Below, one piece after another: positions 1 through 10,165 of a stretch of DNA of 64,000 nt. The DNA comes from Roridomyces roridus. Its lineage: Eukaryota; Basidiomycota; Agaricomycetes; Agaricales; Mycenaceae. The stretch is taken from the NCBI GenBank assembly GCA_029378245.1, contig JARKIF010000007.1, forward strand, positions 2,356,001-2,420,000, written 5' to 3'. Below the pieces are notes generated by a model. That model was not told the DNA's origin, searched no databases, and worked only from the letters and a program-made list of their open reading frames with translations. The stretch's first letter is position 1. Each line of letters begins with the position of its first letter. Made by a program: the position numbers and the translations under genes.

Positions 1-782
1 ATAGATGTATTGCTGGACATCAATCTAGTTCTGGCCTGGACATCCCCACACCTGATCGAGCTGTTCCATGCCTATGTCCTCCTATATGACTCCGTCAGAG
101 GTCCGCCACCTTCCCTGGACAAGATCCGCCACGTTCTGGACTATTCATGGGATGACCTACGGAGGATTATATGTCCATTGCGTGAAACGGTTGGCCAAGA
201 CTCTCATGCACTGGAATTGTTGTTTTTATCGGCATGCCATCCGACACGCATTAACGAATTTCATCCAGCTGCGACGCTCCAACATCTGGCTCAGGGAGGT
301 ATGCGGACCATGATCAATGTGACAACGAACCACCTTCCAGTCAGGTTTTAGTGAGTTGTTACGGTTCAAATGATGAGTATTATTTCTAAATTCCTCATCC
401 AGCGCGGCTGCTCCCTTGTGGGGTTCTGTGCTCAGAGCATGTCCTCCGGACACCAAGCTTCTGGAGACGCTGATCGAAAGCGAACGTGCATCGGCAATTA
501 GTGATCCTGAACGCCCCTCAAACACATCTAATGTCCACAATGCTATAGAGTGGCTCAAGGTATGTGATCCCTGCTCCACCATAAAGACAATGAAAATGAA
601 TTGTTATGACTTATGCCGATTAGACCTTCCCCGAATCTCCGCGCCAGTTAATTGAACGTATCCAAGAGCTCTTGCCCAATAGTGATAACTCACGGGGGGC
701 GTCGACGAATGTGGACGTTGAAGATCTTTGGGTTGAATGGAAGAAGACGACAGGATGGCGTCCGAGTCATTACGCCGCGTAG
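1..782 (+). CDS. 3' end of an NLR-like (NACHT-type) hypothetical gene
   Basis: The reading frame enters from the left edge and ends at TAG 780-782. Three exons join in frame: 1-350, 403-559 and 624-782. The two introns are 52 and 64 nt, start gtgagt and gtatgt, and end cag and tag. The product tail has the pattern D-Y-S-W-D-D-L-R-R-I-I-C-P-L followed by a Trp-Leu-Lys-Thr-Phe-Pro segment. This resembles the C-terminal region after the NTPase domain in many mushroom NACHT proteins. The match is from memory and the NTPase itself lies outside the window. No break is visible in the part present. It could instead be an unrelated lineage-specific protein. Confidence 0.55.
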
Positions 783-995
783 GAGCATAGAGGGTGCATC
801 TGTCATTCCTTTGAGTCAACAAAGATCCACGAGCTCGTGAGTAATGCGGCGTATTACAACCCGTGGTACGTAGAAGTCACCGTGATGAAATTGAGTGCAG
901 TGTAGATTGGGGGCGAAAAGAAAACAAGTTCCGTTCAAGCGGCTACACTGAGATACATGTTTATTTCCTAGGTTTGAAGAACAAGAACGCACCCG

Positions 996-2663
996 TCAAT
1001 AGCGGTCAGGAAACAATTCTGATACCTCACTCCAGATCGCTCTCTCCTCTGCGTCCTCCTCCAGCCAGAATCCAGAAGACACCGACCGAAGGGAGGGAAA
1101 GCGCTCCTGCAAAAAGCTCGTCACCACCCCGGCATCCAAAATCGGAGAAAAATTGACGTTGAGCCGCTTCAGCGCGCCCTGCGAGAAAGAACCGTCAAAA
1201 TCGATAACATCAGACAACCTCTGTATCTCAGTGGCATCGAACAGCAGCGTGAGCTCTCTGAGCTCCCGGCAAAAGACGGCCAGGTATTCGAGACTGAGCG
1301 TCGAAACGTCCGGCCAGTAGCCTGGGGAACGACCGGGACCGATACACGCGAGGGAAAGCTTCTCGAGCTTGCTCCATGACCGCGCCAACCTCAGCACGGT
1401 GTCGTCGTCGATGTCGAACCCGTGAAACGTGTCGAGGGTTAGGGAAGTGAGGTTGGTGAAAGGCTTGAGGAGTTCGAGAGCCGCAGGCCCGATAGCGTAC
1501 TCGCCAAAGGCAAACTCGTCTGGGACAAGCTCTTCCGCTCCGCCATCAACCCAGTTGTCTGGGATGCAGAGTGTCGTCAAGTTGGATGGGGAGCAATGCT
1601 CTGCGATGGCGGTGTATAGAGCGGTCGTCGTTGAGATTGTCGGGAGTCGGGCTCCCTCGGATGTGTAGAAGTCAGCCTCGATGGAGGTCAAACGGCTCTG
1701 ACCCATAGCTGAGAGGATTTGGATCAAGATCTCGGGGGATATAAACCCTGAGATCTCTTCCAACGCAGGGAAGGCCGGCACAGACGGCTCCGCCGGGTCG
1801 GTTTGGAAGTGGAACTCAAATCCGGCCATGTGGCTGCGTAGGCATCGGAGATGAGGGAAGCCGAGAGAGGTGAAGGTCGATTTCGGCGTTGATGTTGGCC
1901 GTATCGAGCGATCGAAGTCGCCTCAAGGGGCGTATGCCCTCGTAGATGCAGCCCAAAATCGTAGAGTCTAATCTCCATCGGCACGTATGGCGTATGACGA
2001 CGTCGGTCAAGTCTGACGTCGCAGTTCCCAAGTTGCGCAGCGCGGTCAAGTCCTCTACGGACTCTCCCGGAGTGAATCCCATCGACGTCAACCGGGGCGC
2101 GGAAAATATCTCGAGGACGGGAAGGATAGTGGGATGTGATTGCTCGAGCCACCTGATGTCTTGGAGGTTGGGGAAAAGTTGGGCGGTAGGGCACCGTAGC
2201 AGAAGATGCTTGAGTGTCTCCCATAGATTATTTGCAGACAACGGCATGGTGTAATCGTCAAGTACGAGACTCCGCACGCGGGCAAAGTACACGACGGGGC
2301 GCCAATCGGAGGCAACGATCTCACGACGACGCTCCTAGGGCCAACTGGGATTGACATCGCACCCTACGGTAGTAGTATCGGGAAACGCACCTTGAAGCCT
2401 TGCCTTCCCCACTCTCCGCTCACCCACAAATCCTCCGGGAACAGGCGTAGAGCAGGCTGGAGACTTGTTTGGCGACACCACAGAAGATCCAACGCAGGAT
2501 CGCGAAACGTCTTGCAAGTGCGGGCGAGGGATGCTAGATTCGATTTGCCCACCATGCCAGTCATCCACGGGCGGTCTGAGTCGCTGCTGAACGACGTGAC
2601 GGGAGTGAGGACAAAATTGAAAATGATGCCCAATATTTCGGGTTGGCTGAGTTTGCGGTCCAT
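996..2663 (-). pseudogene. F-box/LRR-like gene A, frameshifted
   Basis: Exon 1 (2663-2391, 91 codons) starts at ATG 2663 and holds a short F-box-like helix region (Q-P-E-I-L-G-I-I-F, then A-R-T-C-K-T-F-R-D-P-A-L). A 56-nt intron (2390-2335) follows, then exon 2 from 2334. Exon 2 has leucine-rich segments and ends at 996. The frame breaks near 1851-1862: upstream reads R-L-P in one frame, and the continuation H-L-R-C-L-R-S-H-M-A-G-F-E lies one base later. An extra base in the run cttccctcatc explains this. Gene C at 7.5 kb is the close paralogue and reads straight through the same place. F-box proteins recruit targets to SCF ubiquitin ligases; the target is unknown. A sequencing error is the main alternative. 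Confidence 0.7.
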
Positions 2664-3237
2664 AGCGAGAATGCGAGAGAGATGGAAGTTTTTCAGAGCG
2701 TCACAGAAAGTCACGGATTGATGTGATGGATCGGCGTGATGGATCGACGTGGTCCGGTGATCGCACGCGTTAGGCGGCCATGAAAAAACCAACGAGTTGA
2801 ACGCAATCCCAGCGCAATCCTAAGAAAATGTTGGGGCAAGGTCGGTCAGATGGGAGATGAGAGGCTACCGCATATGCCGTGAGCACTGTCTTTGTGAGGG
2901 TAAACTGAGTAGTTATACATACATCACTCGGCACTCGGATCAAAATACCATATTAGGAAATCCGGCAGCTCGGCACACTCGCATCAGCCGGCATTACGGC
3001 CAGGACGCAGCTTTTGGACCAAAATCTCAACCGTCACCGTCACCGAGGTCAAATAAGTTCAGTTCACGGGCGTCCGTCACCCGTCACCTGAACATGTGGT
3101 CGTAATGCTACAGTATGTCGTGCCAAGGGCGATTGGCAGAAATGAAATAAGCCTTTAAGAAAGCCGAGGGCAGGTGAGTGGATGTGAGGATGAAGATTCA
3201 TAGAGGGCCAAGTGTGATTCATGGTGGTGGTTCGTGT
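2664..3237 (+). other. Intergenic region between F-box genes A and B
   Basis: No coding frame with plausible exons is seen. The stretch near 3030-3085 is rich in CCGTCA and CCGTCACC words like those inside the adjoining MITE, so it may hold an older fragment of the same repeat family. It should contain the promoter of F-box gene A on the minus strand. Confidence 0.4.
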
Positions 3238-3796
3238 GAAACTTGTAGGGCTCCGACCCGGCCGTTGACGGCGACGGCCGTCGCTCTGACGGCCGTCATG
3301 GGAGGTCGGACGGGCCCCACCCGGCCGTCAGACCATGTTGCGAGGCCTCAAAACGGCCGGGTGGTACCCGTCAGACCCGTCACGGCCGTCATGACGGGTT
3401 AGAGCGGTGACAGCCCAGGACAGCCCGTGCCTCCGGCTAAATTGACCATCAAATTGATGTAAACGTGATGCCGAAGTCAAAATTACGGATTGGCAGTCGT
3501 GAAGCCTCCAGAAGCGCAGTAGTGGGCCATCGGGACGATTGCCAATGACCCAGGTGCGCCACCCCTGGAGCATCAAGTGATGATGGCAGCTCGGCATGGG
3601 TAGTTAGCCGAGGACCCGTCACCACCCGTCATGGCCCGTCGACGGCCGGGAACGGGTACCCCGTCAGCCAAGGAACCGGACCCGGACCCGGCCGTCAAAA
3701 TTGTGGCTTCAGAGGGCTGTACGGCCGGGCCGGCACCCGTCGTGACGGCTCGTTGACCCGTCATCTTGACGGTCGGGTCGGAGCCCTAGAAACTTG
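3238..3796. mobile_element. hAT-type MITE (543 bp) with 8-bp target duplication
   Basis: The element runs 3246-3788. Its ends are inverted repeats: TAGGGCTCCGACCCG at the left, and the same 15 bases at the right read on the other strand, after which the arms diverge (G then CCGT against A then CCGT). Both sides carry the 8-bp direct repeat GAAACTTG (3238-3245 and 3789-3796). An 8-bp duplication with TAGGG-type ends is the hallmark of the hAT superfamily. The interior has no transposase and is packed with CCCGTCA/TGACGGG and GGCCGTC/GACGGCC words on both strands, as expected for subterminal transposase-binding repeats. It sits about 80 bp upstream of the start codon of F-box gene B. Confidence 0.88.
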
Positions 3797-3877
3797 TGTG
3801 CGGCCAAGCGCAGCCAAGCAGGTCGTGGACAGCCACCCGATCTCTATCTTGCCCTCTTCCACCACCTCGCATATGCA

Positions 3878-5343
3878 ATGGCCACTAATCTCTGCCCGCA
3901 GTGCGGCTTCGACATGGTTCATATACCCACCCAAGGCGATCGAGCCCGCCTTCGAGCCCGCCTATCTGTACTCGACTCCGTCATTGCGGCGCTGACTGCT
4001 GAGCGCGATACCCTTCGCGCGCAATCGGACGGCATGGTGTACCCAGTCCTGTCTCTTCCCCATGAAATTACTTCGGAAATCTTCAAGAGCTGTGTTGCCG
4101 TATCTTCTGCGTCTGTTATGACTTCCGACCCCGGCAGAATGCTCAGGCCAATCGTGCTCCCACGAGCGTCTGTGGCGCCCCTGCTTCTGTTACGGATTTG
4201 CCGACAGTGGCGGGAAATCGCTGCATCTACTCCCCGACTCTGGACATCCCTTTCCATCTTGGAGAGTGTACCGAGGGAGGTCGTCGGCGCGTGGTTTGCA
4301 CGTGCAGGGAATCTTCCATTGGACTATCGCCTGTATCACAACAATGGGTCCGCAGATTCCTTAGTGACTGACAGCTTACTGTATGCATCTCGGTGGGAGA
4401 ACGTAGGGTTCAGGATTCCGCTCACATCGGTTCCCCAATTCAATCTCGTACACCAGCCTTTTCCCCATCTGCGCAAATTCACCTTTGAGACCTACCACAC
4501 ATCCACAAATGCCTCAATTCCGACTCCCTCCCTGGCCATACGTTGCGCACCACTACTCCGCGAGGTTCATCTTTCCAACATTCCTCGTGCCGTCCAATTG
4601 GATATCCCGTGGGCTCAGTTGACCCACCTCAAATTCAACGGGATGGACATCGCTCAATCCCTCTCGATTATCGCAGGGTGTTCGCAGCTTCAATATCTCG
4701 ATGCTTTCACCGCCGGCGCCACGGTGCCACAGCCCTCGTGACATTACCGCGCCTAGAATCAATCAGCTGCACCTTGGTGGAGAATTCCATTCTGCAGTAT
4801 TTGATACTGCCGCGGCTCGAAAAACTGGCACTGCACGGGGGTAGAGCCTCTCCGGGACAGCAGCCGGAGATCATAGATGCCTTGGTCCGGCGTTCCACCT
4901 TTCCCCTCAGGGTTTTCGCGGTTTACAACGGCCCTACCACCCTCGAACACTTGCGTTTGTATCTCCACGCCCTGCCTCCCTCGGTCACTCGGCTCGTGTT
5001 GATGTGCGGGAATTATATCGACAGCCGTGCCATGTTCGCGCTTTTGAGGAGTCCGGATCTGTTTCCGAATCTCAAGCAACTGATCGTGAACAACGGGGAT
5101 CGGATCTCCGGGGAACACTACCAGAGTTTTGTCGATGTCCTGCGTGGGAGAGCAAGCGTCTTGGAGCTCGCTGATCTGTCTCTGATTGGTCCGCGTCCCC
5201 TATTGCCGCGGGTCGCGGTCAAGCCCAGTATGGCGGTGATGGATCAGATTCGGGTGCTCGCAGCCGGTGGGATGAAAATACGGGTCAAGACAGCTGGGCA
5301 GCAAGACGCGAACATGAATGTTGTTTATGATTCAATTGGGTGA
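3878..5343 (+). pseudogene. F-box gene B (CPxCG-coil-F-box family), frameshifted
   Basis: ATG 3878 gives M-A-T-N-L-C-P-Q-C-G, a Cys-x2-Cys start shared with genes E and F. A heptad-like coil (R-L-S-V-L-D-S-V-I-A-A-L-T-A-E-R) and an F-box-like segment (L-P-H-E-I-T-S-E-I-F, then C-R-Q-W-R-E-I-A) follow, then leucine-rich repeats. The first frame stops at 4741. The homologous continuation (L-V-T-L-P-R-L-E-S-I) lies in another frame and runs to 5343, so one base was lost or two gained near 4700-4735. No intron of normal size fits. Genes D, E and F show the unbroken arrangement. No intron is expected in this subfamily. The MITE at 3246-3788 occupies its proximal promoter. Confidence 0.72.
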
Positions 5344-6069
5344 GTTGCCTTGCCCTCAGACTCGTACCTGAGTGGACCTGTGTGGCTGTAGATGATACCG
5401 CGCGCAAGTCGCGACCATTCTGGGTGCAGTTGAGCTTGGGTTTCTTGTCCTTGTTCCTTCTTGTACGATCAATGTTTGGCGTTTATTTCAAATGCTATTC
5501 CTTCCATTTCCCTACCTCAGAGCTTCGTTTTCGGCGCAGATGTCCAGGAATACAGCTTTTCTAGCCTGACACGACTGAACACGATCAACATACCTCACAG
5601 AGTGCGAATTCGACCACGTCGACGTCTTCAGTGCATCCATATCCAGAACTCGCCGATGCACTGGGGTCTTCCAAGCGAACACTCTCGGTGATCGCTGTCT
5701 GGAACGCCGCACGCGACTCCGATCACTCGTACGATCCCAGTGACCGACGGAGTTTGCAGTTACCAGTGTGGAGCCCGTCGATCCCGTCGACCACTGTGGC
5801 CGTGGCAGGCGGGGGATGATCATCCATTGTCCGAAACACCCTGGAGACATCCTAACGACCGGTATTCTCGAAGTTCCACGATGTGGATCTGCAGTACCGA
5901 GCGCAGAAGCAAGACCGTAAGCAACATCAAAGTCTGATGGCTAATCAACTATATACTGTTTGGCTATGTTTGCTCCATTGTTCGAGGAAGCAACTTGATT
6001 GAAGAACAAAGAGCCGGCTGATGAATATACCCGAATGGAAATCAATAGTGGACACTCTGTGGTGGCACG
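5344..6069 (+). other. Intergenic region, no gene recognised
   Basis: Short overlapping frames are present on both strands but none shows splice-supported continuity or a known motif. The right end is the upstream region of the HMG-box gene at 6151. Confidence 0.4.
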
Positions 6070-6083
6070 GAGGGTTTAAAAGG
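6070..6083 (+). promoter_or_regulatory. TATA-type core promoter of HMG-box gene 1
   Basis: GAGGGTTTAAAAGG lies 81 bp upstream of the ATG at 6151. The identical 14-mer lies 82 bp upstream of the second HMG-box gene at 24938. The matching word and spacing suggest a shared, duplicated core promoter. Confidence 0.7.
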
Positions 6084-6150
6084 CGGGCAACCAGCCAGCG
6101 AACTCCAGCCCCACCCCACCGTACACAAGTCGTGCCATTCGTCGGCGACA

Positions 6151-7081
6151 ATGCCTTCTTCTTGCTCTAACTTCCTCCCTGTCCCCGCCCCCGACTCACA
6201 AGCGTCCACCTCCGCCGTCTCCAAGACACCTCCCCGGCCCATGAACTGCTTTTTTCTGTTCCGCCGGGACTTCGCGCTCCGCCAGAAGAACGCTGGCAGG
6301 CGCTGCACGGATACCAGCAAAGAGGCCTCTGCCGCATGGGAGGCGCTCCCCTCCGCTGAGAAGCAGGTCTACCGGGAAATGGCGGCGCGGGTGGATGAAG
6401 CGCACAAGATCAACTACCCAGACTACAAATACCGGCCGCGGACCAAGGAGGCCAAGGCGGAGGCCACGGCTGCGCGTGCCACCAAGTCGAATGGAGCGAG
6501 CGGCTCTGGCTCGACCAAGCACCACAAAACCAAGACGTCTCCCCAGCTCGATGCCGTCCCGACGCCCGACCATTCTGCGGCTTTGACTCCGATCCTGGTG
6601 CGTCTTCCATCTTCGTTCATGGACCTGTTCTGACCCGTGCCACCTAGAATACGTTCGAGTCCCAGTCCCAATACAGTCTTGGCTCAGCGGACGGGGACTT
6701 GTATGAGCGGCAGCTGTTCTTCCCCAGCCCTCTGGTGCAGTCTTCTCCCCAGGTCGATGCGCAGGTGAGTCTGCTGTGTTCTCTCCCATGCCTCCCCATC
6801 GTTTCTGATTCCATGCCACCCAGAACAACACGCTCGAATCCCAAAGCCAGCGCGACGTTGGAGCACCGGGCGTGGCCGCCGACGCTTTGTCCATCTACTC
6901 TTGGGTGCCATCCTTTGCCCTCGAGCTCCCCGAGTTCGATCCCACTCCTACCGAGCTCGATCTGCTCCAGCCCGACTTCGGTGTGCTGTGCGGTTGGGAC
7001 GAGGAGTTTGCCAACCCCCTCACCCGTGAGGCCTCCTCCACTCGTGGCTACGTCCACCACACGTATTATCACCCGTATTAG
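6151..7081 (+). CDS. HMG-box transcription factor (MATA-HMG-like), paralogue 1
   Basis: Three exons (6151-6597, 6648-6764, 6824-7081) join in frame with introns of 50 and 59 nt and encode 273 residues. An HMG box occupies about residues 26-97: P-P-R-P-M-N-C-F-F-L-F-R-R-D-F opens helix 1, with A-W-E-A-L-P and the Y-P-D-Y-K-Y-R-P-R tail typical of fungal MATA-type boxes. A Lys/Ala/Ser-rich basic segment and an acidic, Pro-rich C-terminus with L-E-L-P-E-F-D-P follow, the latter a possible activation region. HMG boxes bend DNA, and in mushrooms related proteins act in mating and fruiting development; the exact role here is inferred. The second copy at 24938 shares its start (M-P-S), box and promoter. 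No mating-type neighbours are seen. Confidence 0.88.
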
Positions 7082-7450
7082 CTTGCATTTTCACTTTTAG
7101 TTACGATTTCCTGTTGAACCCGCATTTGTATTAGTATAATATACGCAATGGAACTTACTTTTTGGAATTTGTGTGCTGGGCTCCTGGCGAGTGTCCAGTC
7201 CAGGCACTCATAATTGGTCGTAGGAATCCCGAGCCAACCTCCCAAAAAGCAGAGGGCGGGATCCACATTGGCACGGACCCGAATCGAACAGACCACAGTG
7301 GATATCTGGGTGCGCTTTCGATTCACAGCTCACAGTCGTGTCCACGTCCTTGTATAAAAGTACAGGACGGTAGCTAATGTGCACATACGGGAATCTATCC
7401 AGAGTATCGCGTAAGCGTACAGAATGCTAGAAAACAATCAACGAGGAAAT
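7082..7450 (+). other. Convergent intergenic region
   Basis: It lies between the 3' ends of the HMG-box gene and F-box gene C. No coding exon is recognised; it presumably holds both 3' UTRs. Confidence 0.45.
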
Positions 7451-9056
7451 TCACTCCCTCCGAATAGCCTTCACATGGTCCCTAACCTCGTCCCAAAGGG
7501 TGCTCTCATCTTCATCCTCCGGCACGCAAAATCTGGCCATGATCGAGTTCATGGTAGGAAAGAGCGCCTCAAGGAAGAGGGCCACTTCCGTAGGGTCTTC
7601 GATCGCCGAGAAACTGACATTCAGCTCGTTGAGCGTGCGTTGAACGCATTGCTCATTCAACGCGGGGATCTCTGATGCGTCAAAAAGTAACGTGAGCATC
7701 TTGAGACGTTGGCAATGCCGAGCGAGGTGCTGCACGCCGTTGAGCGTGACTGGAGGATAGTCGAAGCCGCAGCGCAGCGGTGCACATGCCGCGATGGTGA
7801 GCTCCTCCAATTGGCCCCATGCCTGCGAGGCCATATCTCGAAGGGTATCATCATCAAGCTCGAACCCGTGATATGGCTCCAGAACGAGGGATTTGAGATT
7901 GGTGAAAGGGAGGAGAAGACGCAGAGTCTGCGGTCCGATTGCGTATCCCTCTGGGCTGTCGGGGAAGACGGTGTTGGTGGTATTGCCCCAAAGGTACTCG
8001 TCTTTTATCGAGAGCGTCGAGAGGGAGGAGGGGACGCAGTGGGTACCGAGAGGGCCATAAACGTTGGCGATTGTCGAGCTTGTCGAAAATGGTATTCCAG
8101 AACCTGCGTCGAAGATGATTTCGATGGAGGTCAGGGGGCGACCCGATGTCGCGGACAAAATTTGGATGAGGTTGTCGGGTTCCATGGTTCCTGAAAGCCG
8201 TTCCAAGGCTGAGAACGGTGGGTCTGCATGGGACGGATGGTCGGGGAAGCACTCGAACCCGACCATGGTGGCTTCCACATGCTTGAGGTTCGGAAGCTGC
8301 GAGAGCCGGTTGAAAATCTTCAGGTCGATGTTGTCCCCCGAAAAAGACTGCAGTCTGGTCAAGGCACCCAGTGCATCGAAAGTCGCGTCCAAGATCGAAG
8401 AACTGAAGGCTGGTTTCCGTGTACTCAGCGCCAAGTGCGTGAGTTCCGGCCATCCATGGCCTAATGAGCGGAGATGGGCGATCTCTGTCTCTGATTCACC
8501 GGGGGTGGCGCCTACGCAGGTCAAGCGTGGCGCGGAGAATAGGTTGAGGGCACCCGCAATGTTGGAATGCTCTCCGATCCATTGTATTTCTCGCAGATTG
8601 GGGAACAGGTGGGAGGTGGGGCAGTGCAGGACGAGGGTTTGGAGTGCCTCGACTGGGATCAGCTCAGTGTAGTATAGTCTGAGTATCCTAACGCGAGCGA
8701 AGTAAGGAGTGACGCGGTCTCAATCGGCCGCCACAACGTCGCGCTTGAGTTCCTTCAGATAACTTTGAGCCTCCGAGTCCCGGCAATGAACATGCACTCA
8801 CCTTGAAGCCTCGCGCGCTCCAACTAGCAGGTGGATCGAAACGGACCCAAAGATCCTCCGGAAACAAGGACAGTGCCGGAGCGAGTTCAAACTGTATGCG
8901 CCACAACGCGTCCAGAGCAGGGTCGTGGAACGTCTTGCAAGTTCTGGCGAGGGCCGCGAGATCTCCTCTGCCCCGGCCCAGCAAATGAGCCTTGTCTGGA
9001 ACGAGGTAGGCGCAGATGATGTCGAGAAGCTCCGGGATGTGTAGCGTGCGTTCCAT
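7451..9056 (-). pseudogene. F-box/LRR-like gene C, premature stop at a conserved Trp
   Basis: Exon 1 (9056-8802, 85 codons) starts M-E-R-T-L-H-I-P-E-L-L-D-I-I and carries A-R-T-C-K-T-F-H-D-P-A-L, as in gene A. A 49-nt intron (8801-8753, gtgagt...aag) leads to exon 2. There the frame reads E-L-K-R-D-V-V-A-A-D-stop-D-R-V-T; in gene A the same place reads A-S-D-W-R-P-V. The stop TGA is at 8722-8720, so TGG to TGA is the simplest change. After it the frame stays open to 7451 (about 420 codons of leucine-rich sequence), with no other break. A different acceptor does not rescue the frame. Either the lesion is recent, or a shortened protein starts downstream. Confidence 0.75.
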
Positions 9057-9249
9057 CGCGCGTCGGGATCGAGTGGCGTCAGTGGCAAAGATGAAGGTAG
9101 GAACAAAGACAGGATCGTCCACGTGCTACTGTTCCGAATGATTGATCGCGAATCATCGGATCACACGGCTGCATACGTTGTGCAAAGTGGCTGACACTCT
9201 TCATCTCTTCTCCACCCACTCCCACCATCTTCCCAGCCCCGCACCCAGC

Positions 9250-10037
9250 ATGCTCCGCTCCCTCTTCCTCGTGTCTGTCCTTTCTGTTACCGCCCCCGCC
9301 TCTCCTTCCAGCCTCAATACCCTCCACTCTCGCGCAGCCGCGGACAACACCGTTTCCATCACCAGTTCGGATGACTTTTGGTCTGTCTACACATCACTCC
9401 ACCTCGCCCGTATAGCTCATGTACCCTTTCTACAGCATGATAATACCCCGCAACCCCCACACCAACATCGGCGACAGTGAGCACCCCGGCGGCATGCAAA
9501 CCTTCTGCTCATCGGCTGGCCACTACTCGTCTCGCCAAGGAACACTACCGAACAATTTCTGGAGTAATGTCGCTTTCAAGAAGGGTGTTGGAGCCGGAGG
9601 CGGGAAGTTTGTTCAGCGTGAGTATTCTTCGTCTGCGGGATTCAACGAGTGAGCTGAAAATCCTGCACAGTGACAGGGTGCATCCAACCCAAGACGTGCA
9701 CTCAGCTCAACCCCACCGATGATGGCGGCCAATACGACTCGAGCGGTGGCGAGGGAGGGCGAGGAAATCCTGAGGGCTCAACCTGTATCGGGTATGCAAG
9801 ACTTCCACCGCAATCTTTCGCTTGTCTAACCTTTGACAAAGTTACAACCACTACGTCGAAATTGTGGAGCCAGGCGAGAACCGCGCGTGCATTCGGTGCT
9901 GCGATGACCCCGCAGATTGTCTCACCAGCCAAGGTACGCCATCGCTCAGTGGAATTCCAATGGAACTAATTTTGGTCTGAGTAGACACGTCGGGCTGCCC
10001 GGATGTCATTGCAGGGGACTACTTTGATTGTAACTGA
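9250..10037 (+). CDS. Small Cys-rich secreted protein
   Basis: Five exons (9250-9380, 9436-9617, 9671-9791, 9842-9933, 9985-10037) join in frame across introns of 50-55 nt and give 192 residues. The first about 17 residues are a clear signal peptide (M-L-R-S-L-F-L-V-S-V-L-S-V-T-A). The mature part has several Cys residues, an I-I-P-R-N-P-H-T-N-I-G-D motif, a Gly/Ser-rich loop and a C-terminal C-I-R-C-C-D-D-P-A-D-C cluster ending D-Y-F-D-C-N. This looks like a conserved family of secreted basidiomycete proteins of unknown function. Disulfides are likely. It converges on the broken NLR gene 128 bp away. Confidence 0.85.
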
Positions 10038-10165
10038 GCTTCTCGTCTTGTATTCGTGCGATGAATGGAGTGTTCGGATTTGCACTCGTTTCACACAGAC
10101 TTGAACTAGAGCTGGACGTTGAACCGCAGAATTGCATTATAAAGACTAATTTATTCATAGGCTGC

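Noticed and set aside
8064..8672. Long plus-strand frame inside F-box gene C
   Set aside because: Shadow frame opposite a leucine-rich coding exon.
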